Of a stretch of 64,000 bases of DNA, positions 33,390 through 47,200 are shown one piece after another. The DNA comes from Humulus lupulus. Taxonomy: Eukaryota; Streptophyta; Magnoliopsida; Rosales; Cannabaceae. Every line of letters begins with the position of its first letter. Positions within the stretch are counted from its first letter, which is position 1. A program made the position numbers and the translations under genes. The notes beneath the pieces are model-generated. The model saw nothing but the letters and a program-made list of their open reading frames with translations. It was not told the DNA's origin and did not search any database. The stretch spans positions 95,995,071 through 96,059,070 of the forward strand of contig NC_084793.1 of the NCBI RefSeq assembly GCF_963169125.1, written 5' to 3'.

Positions 33390-36300
33390 GAGATATCAAT
33401 AAAGAATTAATGCGAACTAAGTTTTTCAAAATCAATGTCCTGGATGCAACCAGGTCCTAAACTTAGAAGTTGATTCAAATTGATTAATTGATGTTTTTCT
33501 TAAAAAACACGAGATATCAATAAAGAATTAACGTGAACTAAGTTTTTCAAAATCAATATCCTGGAAATAACCAGGTCCTAAACTTAGAAGTTGATTCAAA
33601 TTGATTAATCGATGTTTTTCTTAAAAGCACGAGATATCAATAAAGAATTAACGCGAACTAAGTTTCTCAAAATCAATGTCCTGGATGCAACCAGGTCCTA
33701 AACTTAGAAGTTGATTCAAATTGATTAATCGATGTTTTTCTTAAAAGCACGAGATATCAATATAGAATTAACGCGAACTAAGTTTTTCAAAATCAATATT
33801 CTGGAAATAACCAGGTCCTAAACTTAGATGTTGATTCATATTAATTAATCGATGTTTTTCTTAAAAAGCACGAGATATCAATACAGAATTAACGCGAACT
33901 AAGTTTCTCAAAATCAATGTCCTGGATGCAACTAGGTCCTATACTTAGAAGTTGATTCAAATTGATTAATCGATGTTTTTCTTAAAAAGCACGAGATATC
34001 AATAAAGAATTAACGCGAACTAAGTTTTTCAAAATCAATATCCTGGGAATAACCAGGTCCTAAACTTAGAAGTTGATTCAAATTGATTAATCGATGTTTT
34101 TCTTAAAAAACACGAGATATCAATAAAGAATTAACGTGAACTAAGTTTTTCAAAATCAATATCCTGGAAATAACCAGGTCCTAAACTTAGAAGTTGATTC
34201 AAATTGATTAATCGATGTTTTTCTTAAAAAGAACGAGATATCAATAAAGAATTAACGCGAACTAAGTTTCTCAAAACCAATGTCCTGGATGCAACCAGGT
34301 CCTAAACTTAGAAGTTGATTCAAATTGATTAATCGATGTTTTTCGTAAAAGCACGAGATATCAATAAAGAATTAACGCGAACTAAGTTTTTCAAAATCAA
34401 TATCCTGGAAATAACCAGGTCCTATACTTAGAAGTTGATTCAAATTGATTAATCGATGTTTTTCTTAAAAAGCACGAGATATCAATAAAGAATTAACGCG
34501 AACTAAGTTTTTCAAAATCAATATGCTGGAAATAACTAGGTCCTAAACTTAGAAGTTGATTTAAAATGATCAGTCGATGTCTTTCTTAAAAAACACGAGA
34601 TATCAATAAAGAATTAACGTGAACTAAGTTTTTCAAAATCAATATCCTGGAAATGACCAGGTCCTAAACTTAGAAGTTTATTCAAATTGATTAATCCATG
34701 TTTTTCTTAAAAAGCACGAGATATCAATAAAGAATTAATGACAACTAAGTTTTTCAAAATCAATGTCCTGGATGCAACCAGGTCCTAAACTTAGAAGTTG
34801 ATTCAAATTGATTAATTGTTGTTTTTCTTAAAAAGCACGAGATATCAATAAAGAATTAACGCGAACTAAGTTTCTCAAAATCAATGTCCTGGATGCAACC
34901 AGGTCCTAAACTTAGAAGTTGATTCAAATTGATTAATTGTTGTTTTTCTTAAAAAGCACGAGATATCAATAAAGAATTAACGCGAACTAAGTTTCTCAAA
35001 ATCAATGTCCTGGATGCAACCAGGTCCTAAACTTAGAAGTTGATTCAAATTGATTAATCGTTGTTTTTCTTAAAAAGCACGAGATATCAATAAAGAATTA
35101 ACGCGAACTAAGTTTCTCAAAATCAATGTCCTGGATGCAACTAGGTCCTAAACTTAGAAGTTGATTCAAATTGATTAATCGATGTTTTTCTTAAAAAGAA
35201 CGAGATATCAATAAAGAATTAACGCGAACTAAGTTTCTCAAAATCAATGTCCTGGATGCAACCAGGTCCTAAACTTAGAAGTTGATTCAAATTGATTAAT
35301 CGATGTTTTTCTTAAAAAGCACGAGATATCAATAAAGAATTAACGCGAACTAAGTTTCTCAAAATCAATGTCCTGGATGCAACCAGGTCCTAAACTTAGA
35401 AGTTGATTCAAATTGATTAATCGATGTTTTTCGTAAAAGCACGAGATATCAATAAAGAATTAACGCGAACTAAGTTTTTCAAAATCAATATCCTGGAAAT
35501 AACCAGGTCCTATACTTAGAAGTTGATTCAAATTGATTAATCGATGTTTTTCTTAAAAAGCACGAGATATCAATAAAGAATTAACGCGAACTAAGTTTTT
35601 CAAAATCAATATGCTGGAAATAACTAGGTCCTAAACTTAGAAGTTGATTTAAAATGATCAGTCGATGTCTTTCTTAAAAAACACGAGATATCAATAAAGA
35701 ATTAACGTGAACTAAGTTTTTCAAAATCAATATCCTGGAAATGACCAGGTCCTAAACTTAGAAGTTTATTCAAATTGATTAATCCATGTTTTTCTTAAAA
35801 AGCACGAGATATCAATAAAGAATTAATGACAACTAAGTTTTTCAAAATCAATGTCCTGGATGCAACCAGGTCCTAAACTTAGAAGTTGATTCAAATTGAT
35901 TAATTGTTGTTTTTCTTAAAAAGCACGAGATATCAATAAAGAATTAACGCGAACTAAGTTTCTCAAAATCAATGTCCTGGATGCAACCAGGTCCTAAACT
36001 TAGAAGTTGATTCAAATTGATTAATTGTTGTTTTTCTTAAAAAGCACGAGATATCAATAAAGAATTAACGCGAACTAAGTTTCTCAAAATCAATGTCCTG
36101 GATGCAACCAGGTCCTAAACTTAGAAGTTGATTCAAATTGATTAATCGTTGTTTTTCTTAAAAAGCACGAGATATCAATAAAGAATTAACGCGAACTAAG
36201 TTTCTCAAAATCAATGTCCTGGATGCAACTAGGTCCTAAACTTAGAAGTTGATTCAAATTGATTAATCGATGTTTTTCTTAAAAAGAACGAGATATCAAT

Positions 36301-39300
36301 AAAGAATTAACGCGAACTAAGTTTCTCAAAATCAATGTCCTGGATGCAACCAGGTCCTAAACTTAGAAGTTGATTCAAATTGATTAATCGATGTTTTTCT
36401 TAAAAAGCACGAGATATCAATAAAGAATTAACGCGAACTAAGTTTCTCAAAATCAATGTCCTGGATGCAACCAGGTCCTAAACTTAGAAGTTGATTCAAA
36501 TGGATTAATCGATGTTTTTCTTAAAAGCACGAGATATCAATAAAGAATTAACGCGAACTAAGTTTTTCAAAATCAATATCCTGGAAATAACCAGGTCCTA
36601 TACTTAGAAGTTGATTCAAATTGATTAATCGATGTTTTTCTTAAAAAGCACGAGATATCAATAAAGAATTAACGCGAACTAAGTTTCTCAAAATCAACGT
36701 CCTGGATGCAACCAGGTCCTAAACATAGAAGTTGATTCAAATTGATTAATCGATGTTTTTCTTAAAAAGCACGAGATATCAATAAAGAATTAATGCGAAC
36801 TAAGTTTTTCAAAATCAATGTCCTGGATGCAACCAGGTCCTAAACTTAGAAGTTGATTCAAATTGATTAATTGATGTTTTTCTTAAAAAACACGAGATAT
36901 CAATAAAGAATTAACGTGAACTAAGTTTTTCAAAATCAATATCCTGGAAATAACCAGGTCCTAAACTTAGAAGTTGATTCAAATTGATTAATCGATGTTT
37001 TTCTTAAAAGCACGAGATATCAATAAAGAATTAACGCGAACTAAGTTTCTCAAAATCAATGTCCTGGATGCAACCAGGTCCTAAACTTAGAAGTTGATTC
37101 AAATTGATTAATCGATGTTTTTCTTAAAAGCACGAGATATCAATATAGAATTAACGCGAACTAAGTTTTTCAAAATCAATATTCTGGAAATAACCAGGTC
37201 CTAAACTTAGATGTTGATTCATATTAATTAATCGATGTTTTTCTTAAAAAGCACGAGATATCAATACAGAATTAACGCGAACTAAGTTTCTCAAAATCAA
37301 TGTCCTGGATGCAACTAGGTCCTATACTTAGAAGTTGATTCAAATTGATTAATCGATGTTTTTCTTAAAAAGCACGAGATATCAATAAAGAATTAACGCG
37401 AACTAAGTTTTTCAAAATCAATATCCTGGGAATAACCAGGTCCTAAACTTAGAAGTTGATTCAAATTGATTAATCGATGTTTTTCTTAAAAAACACGAGA
37501 TATCAATAAAGAATTAACGTGAACTAAGTTTTTCAAAATCAATATCCTGGAAATAACCAGTCCTAAACTTAGAAGTTGATTCAAATTGATTAATCGATGT
37601 TTTTCTTAAAAAGAACGAGATATCAATAAAGAATTAACGCGAACTAAGTTTCTCAAAACCAATGTCCTGGATGCAACCAGGTCCTAAACTTAGAAGTTGA
37701 TTCAAATTGATTAATCGATGTTTTTCGTAAAAGCACGAGATATCAATAAAGAATTAACGCGAACTAAGTTTTTCAAAATCAATATCCTGGAAATAACCAG
37801 GTCCTATACTTAGAAGTTGATTCAAATTGATTAATCGATGTTTTTCTTAAAAAGCACGAGATATCAATAAAGAATTAACGCGAACTAAGTTTTTCAAAAT
37901 CAATATGCTGGAAATAACTAGGTCCTAAACTTAGAAGTTGATTTAAAATGATCAGTCGATGTCTTTCTTAAAAAACACGAGATATCAATAAAGAATTAAC
38001 GTGAACTAAGTTTTTCAAAATCAATATCCTGGAAATGACCAGGTCCTAAACTTAGAAGTTTATTCAAATTGATTAATCCATGTTTTTCTTAAAAAGCACG
38101 AGATATCAATAAAGAATTAATGACAACTAAGTTTTTCAAAATCAATGTCCTGGATGCAACCAGGTCCTAAACTTAGAAGTTGATTCAAATTGATTAATTG
38201 TTGTTTTTCTTAAAAAGCACGAGATATCAATAAAGAATTAACGCGAACTAAGTTTCTCAAAATCAATGTCCTGGATGCAACCAGGTCCTAAACTTAGAAG
38301 TTGATTCAAATTGATTAATTGTTGTTTTTCTTAAAAAGCACGAGATATCAATAAAGAATTAACGCGAACTAAGTTTCTCAAAATCAATGTCCTGGATGCA
38401 ACCAGGTCCTAAACTTAGAAGTTGATTCAAATTGATTAATCGTTGTTTTTCTTAAAAAGCACGAGATATCAATAAAGAATTAACGCGAACTAAGTTTCTC
38501 AAAATCAATGTCCTGGATGCAACTAGGTCCTAAACTTAGAAGTTGATTCAAATTGATTAATCGATGTTTTTCTTAAAAAGAACGAGATATCAATAAAGAA
38601 TTAACGCGAACTAAGTTTCTCAAAATCAATGTCCTGGATGCAACCAGGTCCTAAACTTAGAAGTTGATTCAAATTGATTAATCGATGTTTTTCTTAAAAA
38701 GCACGAGATATCAATAAAGAATTAACGCGAACTAAGTTTCTCAAAATCAATGTCCTGGATGCAACCAGGTCCTAAACTTAGAAGTTGATTCAAATTGATT
38801 AATCGATGTTTTTCGTAAAAGCACGAGATATCAATAAAGAATTAACGCGAACTAAGTTTTTCAAAATCAATATCCTGGAAATAACCAGGTCCTATACTTA
38901 GAAGTTGATTCAAATTGATTAATCGATGTTTTTCTTAAAAAGCACGAGATATCAATAAAGAATTAACGCGAACTAAGTTTTTCAAAATCAATATGCTGGA
39001 AATAACTAGGTCCTAAACTTAGAAGTTGATTTAAAATGATCAGTCGATGTCTTTCTTAAAAAACACGAGATATCAATAAAGAATTAACGTGAACTAAGTT
39101 TTTCAAAATCAATATCCTGGAAATGACCAGGTCCTAAACTTAGAAGTTTATTCAAATTGATTAATCCATGTTTTTCTTAAAAAGCACGAGATATCAATAA
39201 AGAATTAATGACAACTAAGTTTTTCAAAATCAATGTCCTGGATGCAACCAGGTCCTAAACTTAGAAGTTGATTCAAATTGATTAATTGTTGTTTTTCTTA

Positions 39301-40150
39301 AAAAGCACGAGATATCAATAAAGAATTAACGCGAACTAAGTTTCTCAAAATCAATGTCCTGGATGCAACCAGGTCCTAAACTTAGAAGTTGATTCAAATT
39401 GATTAATTGTTGTTTTTCTTAAAAAGCACGAGATATCAATAAAGAATTAACGCGAACTAAGTTTCTCAAAATCAATGTCCTGGATGCAACCAGGTCCTAA
39501 ACTTAGAAGTTGATTCAAATTGATTAATCGTTGTTTTTCTTAAAAAGCACGAGATATCAATAAAGAATTAACGCGAACTAAGTTTCTCAAAATCAATGTC
39601 CTGGATGCAACTAGGTCCTAAACTTAGAAGTTGATTCAAATTGATTAATCGATGTTTTTCTTAAAAAGAACGAGATATCAATAAAGAATTAACGCGAACT
39701 AAGTTTCTCAAAATCAATGTCCTGGATGCAACCAGGTCCTAAACTTAGAAGTTGATTCAAATTGATTAATCGATGTTTTTCTTAAAAAGCACGAGATATC
39801 AATAAAGAATTAACGCGAACTAAGTTTCTCAAAATCAATGTCCTGGATGCAACCAGGTCCTAAACTTAGAAGTTGATTCAAATGGATTAATCGATGTTTT
39901 TCTTAAAAGCACGAGATATCAATAAAGAATTAACGCGAACTAAGTTTTTCAAAATCAATATCCTGGAAATAACCAGGTCCTATACTTAGAAGTTGATTCA
40001 AATTGATTAATCGATGTTTTTCTTAAAAAGCACGAGATATCAATAAAGAATTAACGCGAACTAAGTTTCTCAAAATCAACGTCCTGGATGCAACCAGGTC
40101 CTAAACATAGAAGTTGATTCAAATTGATTAATCGATGTTTTTCTTAAAAG
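33390..40150 (+). repeat. Higher-order repeat, 28 monomers (3382 bp), two tandem copies
   Basis: The TTTTTCGTAAAAGC variant lies at 34344, 35432, 37726 and 38814, giving spacings of 1088 bp (9 monomers) within a copy and 3382 bp between copies. The AAATGGATTAATCG variant at about 36500 and 39884, and CAACGTCCTGG followed by CTAAACATAG near 36700 and 40080, fit the same period. The second copy has a private 1 bp deletion in CCAGTCCTAAAC near 37559. The copies diverge after about 36770 and 40150. Confidence 0.8.
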
Positions 40151-40282
40151 CACGAGATATCAATAAAGAATTAACGCGAACGAAGTTTTTCAAAATCAAT
40201 ATCCTGGAAATAACCAGGTCCTATACTTAGAAGTTTATTCAAATTGATTAATCGATGTTTTTCTTAAAAAGCACGAGATATC

Positions 40283-40287
40283 AATAA
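40283..40287 (+). repeat. Target-site duplication AATAA, left of solo LTR
   Basis: AATAA precedes the TGTAAC terminus and recurs at 44208-44212. It comes from the satellite segment ATCAATAAAGAATTAACG. Confidence 0.9.
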
Positions 40288-40590
40288 TGTAACAACCCGG
40301 ATTTTCAAGACTCGATAATGCGGAAATATAAATGTTTTCATTTAACAAAATGTCTCAAAAACCCATAGAAAAAAAAAACTTTTTAAAAAGTCGTATGGCC
40401 ATACTTAACATTTAGTAACAAACATGTTTTATAAAGATTAGAGTGAGCCTAGTTTAGGAAAATTACACAATATTTCCAAAAATAAAAAGGTTTCCCAAAA
40501 GGTCGGTCCACATGTACATTTGCAAGGAAGACTCCAGCGCTCACTGCTCTGCCCTGCCCTTGCCCTTACCTACAACATGAAACAACTAGG

Positions 40591-40606
40591 TAAGCGAAAA
40601 CGCTTA
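40591..40606. other. Hairpin TAAGCG-AAAA-CGCTTA in the solo LTR
   Basis: A perfect 6 bp inverted repeat with a 4-base loop lies about 300 bp from the LTR end on the sense (-) strand. Such short hairpins occur in the R/U5 part of plant Ty3/gypsy LTRs, which supports the orientation assigned. Confidence 0.6.
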
Positions 40607-40760
40607 GTAAGATCAACTTTCAAACAAAGCAGATAGAGAAATAGGGATCCGGACCCATCCGGACCCTACACAATCAATTTCAAGAACGCTAAAGCGTCCT
40701 GGCAAACTTATGGTCATGCCTGATAACCAAGGATAAATTAATTCATATCTAGATAAAAAT

Positions 40761-40878
40761 CCTGCACTCAGAAAAATCCCAGAACAAGCAGATATATTAT
40801 ATCACAACTATATCTTATCAACAATTATATCCCTGCACTCAGAAAATCCCAGAGCAAGCAGATATATTATATCACAAC
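40761..40878. repeat. Direct repeat pair inside the solo LTR
   Basis: A segment of about 48 bp starting CCTGCACTCAGAAAA and ending ATATTATATCACAAC occurs at 40761-40808 and 40832-40878, 71 bp apart, with one base difference and a 1 bp gap. It is an internal duplication of the LTR. Confidence 0.85.
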
Positions 40879-43491
40879 ATAATTCGAGACCAACGCTCGA
40901 CAATTTCTAACAATTCATGCGTAACGCGCCCTCCAACATAATTGCTAATCTGTAAAAGAGAACCGAGTCTCCACACTAAGATCTAGCCAATAAATATTCT
41001 CATCAAGGGTAACTATCGTGTTACCTAGGGCATCGCTACTTATCCAAGAGCGTAATCCAATTTACACGGTTTTACGGAGACTTCTATGTTAATCAGTGGT
41101 GCTGGTGAGCAGCTGCCCCTAGGGTGTTCAACCTCACTCTATCTTGGCAACCTCTAGTATCTCTAGGCACTCTCGCGGAATGGCCAATATTCACGGCTGC
41201 TATCCGGGAATAACTTATCAGAGCACTTGCTCGGATTCTAACCGTCCAATGATTAAGTAAGCATGAGGGCCCCTAGGTCCCATTTATCTTGGCGCCCCTA
41301 GGTTTAACCAGCTTATCCTCATCTCATGGCCACTCGTCGCGGTAATGAACCGGACATAAATAAAATCAAGCAGTGTGACGGGGATCAACCGTCTAGGATA
41401 TGACGGACTTCTACCGTTCATATTTTCTAAATCAGCACTCACTAGACTAACGTCTCTAAGCAACTTTCTATGACAGCCTATATATGTGCATGTATCCCTA
41501 TACTAACATACAAGACAATAATCATTTCATGTTGCAGCCATACAATATAAGTTGACTTACTTGGAGTCCTTAGCGCTCAGCAAGTTTTCACCCTCCAACG
41601 TTCAGTCCAGTTACGCTTAGCCAATACTGTAGTTATCCATACAGTATACTCGGATTAATTATGGCACTAATAATTCGTTATTATTATTTTGGGTAGTTTG
41701 GTCATTTTAATAAAAGTCATTTGTAAGGATTTATAATCCTTATTTGGGTTTTAAACCTATAAAGGAAAGTTATACAAAATATTCGAGACTAAACCCTAAG
41801 TCTCGGGGAGACCTATCCTAAGGTCTCGATACCTAGGCTCGGGTATCACAATGGTATTTCCCCACAACCCGCTAAAAATCTTACTCTTTCAAGGTATCGC
41901 TATTAACCCGCACTTTCGACTAGTCGGTTAAAATATGTAAGATTTTAGCCGGTATTATATCCAGAAAATACAAATAAATTCCTTAATTATTTTTAAAGAA
42001 AATAAACTCTTTAAATTTTCCTTTTATTTTTCTTAAGGTTTTAATATCTACAAACCGTTTTAAGAAAATTGCCTAATTTGTCTTAATTAGGAAAACCGTT
42101 ATAAATTTCTCATCTTGACTAATTAATTTTCTAAAAGAAATTAATCAATTTTACTTACTAGAAAAATCATTCATTTAATTATTTTCTCAAAATATAGGGT
42201 TTTAAACCCTCTTTTAATTTATTAACTATTAATAAATTAAATCTCTTATTTTTAGAAAGAATAAAAACTCTTTAATAAAAATAATTCATTTAAACTCAAA
42301 GGGTAAATTTTAGTGAAAATATGATTTCAAGACTTACCATTTTATATCTTGAAATAAACAAAATTTTACTTTTTTACCTTATGTTCCAAAATATCATTTT
42401 TACACTAAGTGTGAAAAACCTATTTTTCACATTTTTAACTACATACTTCGTTAGTTTATATCTTGAAATTTACTTACCCAATTGTTACCAAAATTTCCCA
42501 ATTCCATTTTTGTTATGCCATTTAGGTCTTTGTAACATCTTAGGTCAAAATGAGCATTTTTGATTGGTGAAATCATTTTCCAACAATGAGGTAAAAATTA
42601 CCTTATTTTCAAGTCCTTATTTTTTTCCAAACTTTGACAGCTAATAACTTTCAAACCGTTTAATATTTTCTTACCAAATTTTACAGTGGACTAATAGGTT
42701 ATGCCAGAAATGTGTCCACAAAATTTTAGAAAAAACTGGGTTCATTTGCCCTATACAGTGGCTGTCCAAACTTGGTTCCGAAAATGAGAATACGAAAAAA
42801 CAGTTTTTTACCTAAACTTTGAAATAGCATAACTTACTCATTTCTAAACATTTTTTAGTGTTTCAAAAGCTCAATTTTATGTACTCAATCTCAACAACAT
42901 AACAGTACAATTTAATTTTACAAAAACAATATACAGTGGCTGCTTGACCCCTTGGAAGTCACAGCTTAAAACATGTTTTGTTTTAGGGTATCCTACAAAA
43001 CCCTTGGGGGTTTTGGTTCCCATTTTCAAAAATCAATACACATGCATCATAAAAATTATTAAACAACTACCATAACCTTATTACATCATCAACAAGAAAC
43101 TCTAAGCATTAGATATACAAAAAAATGCTTAAAACTAAAAACCCTACAACAAACTCATCAAAAGTAAACTTTTTACCTCTTTGGTGTTCTTGCTTAAGGT
43201 TTGGACCTTCCTATAAGCTTTGACTCCTTCAAAACCTTTCAAAAACCCTAACAAACTTCCCCCAACAACATAGTCAATTAGCTATTTGAAACTCTATGCT
43301 TAAAACTTTACAAAAACCTAGATTAGTGAAAGTTTACCTTAGGGAAAATACTTCCTAGACCAAGACTTAGCCTCAAAGTTTCCTTGGTATTCTTGGGCTT
43401 GAAAAATGGAGAGAACACTTTGAGAGGTCTTCAAAAATCAGATGATTGAATGTGAGAGAGTGGTGTGGTCGGTTGGGGAGGGATGAAAGAG

Positions 43492-43498
43492 ATATATA
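43492..43498 (-). promoter_or_regulatory. TATA box of the solo LTR (- strand)
   Basis: Read on the - strand, AGTATATATCTC is followed by a C-rich leader with CCACTCTCTCACATTC. This is the usual arrangement at a plant LTR start site. It suggests transcription leftward across the LTR and into the satellite. Confidence 0.6.
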
Positions 43499-44207
43499 CT
43501 ATCTAATTTACCCTAAAAACACTCAAGTGTTTTACCCACTTGCTTTTATCCCTAACCTTTAATTAAATGGGATTTAAATCTTATAAAAGTGGGTTCACAC
43601 AACTCTAAAAGACCACATGGCCGGCCACCCTTTGCCATATATGATCATTTCATATATTTTTTTTTTTTTAAGGGTTAATAAATGTTTCATAAGAAGAAAA
43701 GTCCAAATTGACTTTTGACACATTTTTCACTCTTATTAAGTTTTAATTACCAAACTTAACATTAATTAATTAAATTAAATGTCTCTCACATTTAATTTAA
43801 TTAATCACATAATAAAATTTAACCTAAGGTCCATTCATGGAATAAAATTCCCCATTTCGGCAAAATTAGGCATTTAGCACAAAATGCCTTAAAATTTCCA
43901 TTTTCTTTTAGGTTTATTATTTTTGATCAAACTTTAACTTTTATGAATGTATTTTATGCCCAAAATATAATTGCCATGATTTTTCGTTTTATTTTCCGAG
44001 ATTTTTACCCAATCAGGGTTTTTGTGTCGGTCCAGGACCGAAAGTCTTATCTTGACTTTTAAAATCACAAAATTCATATTTTGGCTAGCAATAACTCATG
44101 GAATACTTACAAACAAAATATAATATTATTTAAAATAATATTCTTAACCCGGGGGAAAAATCCCGACCCGAGTCGTTTAAAGGTACCCAAAAACGTAGGA
44201 CGTTACA

Positions 44208-44212
44208 AATAA
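44208..44212 (+). repeat. Target-site duplication AATAA, right of solo LTR
   Basis: AATAA follows GTTACA and matches 40283-40287. The satellite resumes as AGAATTAACGCGAAC. Confidence 0.9.
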
Positions 44213-47200
44213 AGAATTAACGCGAACTAAGTTTTTCAAAATCAATATCCTGGAAATAACTAGGTCCTAAACATAGAAGTTGATTTAAAATGATCAGTCG
44301 ATGTCTTTCTTAAAAAACACGGGATTTCAATAAAGAATTAACGTGAACTAAGTTTTTCAAAATCAATATCCTGGAAATAACCAGGTCCTAAACTTAGAAG
44401 TTTATTCAAATTGATTAATCCATGTTTTTCTTAAAAAGCACGAGATATCAATAAAGAATTAATGCGAACTAAGTTTTTCAAAATCAATGTCCTGGATGCA
44501 ACCAGGTCCTAAACTTAGAAGTTGATTCAAATTGATTAATTGATGTTTTTCTTAAAAAACACGAGATATCAATAAAGAATTAACGTGAACTAAGTTTTTC
44601 AAAATCAATATCCTGGAAATAACCAGGTCCTAAACGTAGAAGTTGATTCAAATTGATTAATCGATGTTTTTCTTAAAAGCACGAGATATCAATAAAGAAT
44701 TAACGCGAACTAAGTTTCTCAAAATCAATGTCCTGGATGCAACCAAGTCCTAAACTTAGAAGTTGATTTAAATTGATTAATCGATGTTTTTCTTAAAAGC
44801 ACGAGATATCAATATAGAATTAACGCGAACTAAGTTTTTCAAAATCAATTTTCTGGAAATAACCAGGTCCTAAACTTAGATGTTGATTCATATTAATTAA
44901 TCGATGTTTTTCTTAAAAAGAACGAGATATCAATACAGAATTAACGCGAACTAAGTTTCTCAAAATCAATGTCCTGGATGCAACCAGGTCCTATACTTAG
45001 AAGTTGATTCAAATTGATTAATCGATGTTTTTCTTAAAAAGCACGAGATATCAATAAAGAATTAACGCGAACTAAGTTTTTCAAAATCAATATCCTGGGA
45101 ATAACCAGGTCCTAAACTTAGAAGTTGATTCATATTGATTATTCGATGTTTTTCTTAAAAAACACGAGATATCAATAAAGAATTAACGTGAACTAAGTTT
45201 TTCAAAATCAATATCCTGGAAATAACCAGGTCCTAAACTTAGAAGTTGATTCAAATTGATTAATCGATGTTTTTCTTAAAAAGAACGAGATATCAATAAA
45301 GAATTAACGCGAACTAAGTTTCTCAAAACCAATGTCCTGGATGCAACCAGGTCCTAAACTTAGAAGTTGATTCAAATTGATTAATCGATGTTTTTCGTAA
45401 AAGCACGAGATATCAATAAAGAATTAACGCGAACTAAGTTTTTCAAAATCAATATCCTGGAAATAACCAGGTCCTATACTTAGAAGTTGATTCAAATTGA
45501 TTAATCGATGTTTTTCTTAAAAAGCACGAGATATCAATAAAGAATTAACGCGAACTAAGTTTTTCAAAATCAATATCCTGGAAATAACTAGGTCCTAAAC
45601 TTAGAAGTTGATTTAAAATGATCAGTCGATGTCTTTCTTAAAAACACGAGATATCAATAAAGAATTAACGTGAACTAAGTTTTTCAAAATCAATATCCTG
45701 GAAATGACCACGTCCTAAACTTAGAAGTTGATTCAAATTGATTAATCCATGTTTTTCTTAAAAAGCACGAGATATCAATAAAGAATTAATGACAACTAAG
45801 TTTTTCAAAATCAATGTCCTGGATGCAACCAGGTCCTAAACTTAGAAGTTGATTCAAATTGATTAATTGTTGTTTTTCTTAAAAAGCACGAGATATCAAT
45901 AAAGAATTAACGCGAACTAAGTTTCTCAAAATCAATGTCCTGGATGCAACCAGGTCCTAAACTTAGAAGTTGATTCAAATTGATTAATCGTTGTTTTTCT
46001 TAAAAAGCACGAGATATCAATAAAGAATTAACGCGAACTAAGTTTCTCAAAATCAATGTCCTGGATGCAACTAGGTCCTAAACTTAGAAGTTGATTCAAA
46101 TTGATTAATCGATGTTTTTCTTAAAAAGAACGAGATATCAATAAAGAATTAACGCGAACTAAGTTTCTCAAAATCAATGTCCTGGATGCAACCAGGTCCT
46201 AAACTTAGAAGTTGATTCAAATTGATTAATCGATGTTTTTCATAAAAAGCACGAGATATCAATAAAGAATTAACGCGAACTAAGTTTCTCAAAATCAATG
46301 TCCTGGATGCAACCAGGTCCTAAACTTAGAAGTTGATTCAAATGGATTAATCGATGTTTTTCTTAAAAGCACGAGATATCAATAAAGAATTAACGCGAAC
46401 TAAGTTTTTCAAAATCAATATCCTGGAAATAACCAGGTCCTATACTTAGAAGTTGATTCAAATTGATTAATCGATGTTTTTCTTAAAAAGCACGAGATAT
46501 CAATAAAGAATTAACGCGAACTAAGTTTCTCAAAATCAACGTCCTGGATGCAACCAGGTCCTAAATTAGAAGTTTATTCAAATTGATTAATCTATGTTTT
46601 TCTTAAAAAGCACGAGATATCAATAAAGAATTAACGCGAACTAAGTTTTTCAAAATCAATATCCTGGAAATAACTAGGTCCTAAACATAGAAGTTGATTT
46701 AAAATGATCAGTCGATGTCTTTCTTAAAAAACACGGGATTTCAATAAAGAATTAACGTGAACTAAGTTTTTCAAAATCAATATCCTGGAAATAACCAGGT
46801 CCTAAACTTAGAAGTTTATTCAAATTGATTAATCCATGTTTTTCTTAAAAAGCACGAGATATCAATAAAGAATTAATGCGAACTAAGTTTTTCAAAATCA
46901 ATGTCCTGGATGCAACCAGGTCCTAAACTTAGAAGTTGATTCAAATTGATTAATTGATGTTTTTCTTAAAAAACACGAGATATCAATAAAGAATTAACGT
47001 GAACTAAGTTTTTCAAAATCAATATCCTGGAAATAACCAGGTCCTAAACTTAGAAGTTGATTCAAATTGATTAATCGATGTTTTTCTTAAAAGCACGAGA
47101 TATCAATAAAGAATTAACGCGAACTAAGTTTCTCAAAATCAATGTCCTGGATGCAACCAGGTCCTAAACTTAGAAGTTGATTCAAATTGATTAATCGATG

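Larger units (their letters stand above)
31469..40287 (+). repeat. Satellite array, middle block
   Basis: About 73 monomers of the same 120-121 bp family in the same orientation as the left block. Variants CCTATACTTAG, TTTTTCGTAAAAGC, AAATGGATTAATCG and TTAATTGTTG are common here and rare or absent in the left block. No genes were seen. The block is cut by the solo LTR inside an AATAAAGAATTAACG segment. Confidence 0.97.
40570..43337 (-). other. Putative leader intron in the solo LTR
   Basis: On the - strand a donor-like AAGGTAAACT (GT at 43337-43336) lies about 160 nt after the TATA box. An acceptor-like GTTTCATGTTGTAG ends at 40570, next to the hairpin. The layout mirrors the putative leader intron of the Tekay LTR. 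It is predicted only from motif position. Confidence 0.25.
40288..44207 (-). mobile_element. Solo LTR of a large LTR retrotransposon (3920 bp)
   Basis: On the + strand it begins TGTAACAACCCGG and ends GACGTTACA, giving inverted ends TGTAAC/GTTACA and a 5 bp AATAA duplication. No gag, pol or second LTR lies inside, and only meaningless short frames were seen. The likely sense strand is -. On that strand a TATA box lies about 710 bp from the start, followed by a C/T-rich leader, and a TAAGCG-AAAA-CGCTTA hairpin lies near the far end, as in many plant Ty3/gypsy LTRs. It is the expected product of recombination between the two LTRs of one element. It shows no close match to the neighbouring Tekay LTR, so it is a different family. 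A non-autonomous element without internal LTRs is less likely. Confidence 0.78.

Noticed and set aside
42321..42563. 80-codon ORF inside the solo LTR
   Set aside because: Composition follows the AT-rich DNA (Phe, Leu, Ile), it is opposite to the inferred LTR sense strand, and no domain is visible.
40288..44207. DNA transposon, because of TGTAAC/GTTACA inverted ends
   Set aside because: The inverted match is only 6 bp, the duplication is 5 bp, there is no transposase, and LTR-type promoter and hairpin signals are present.
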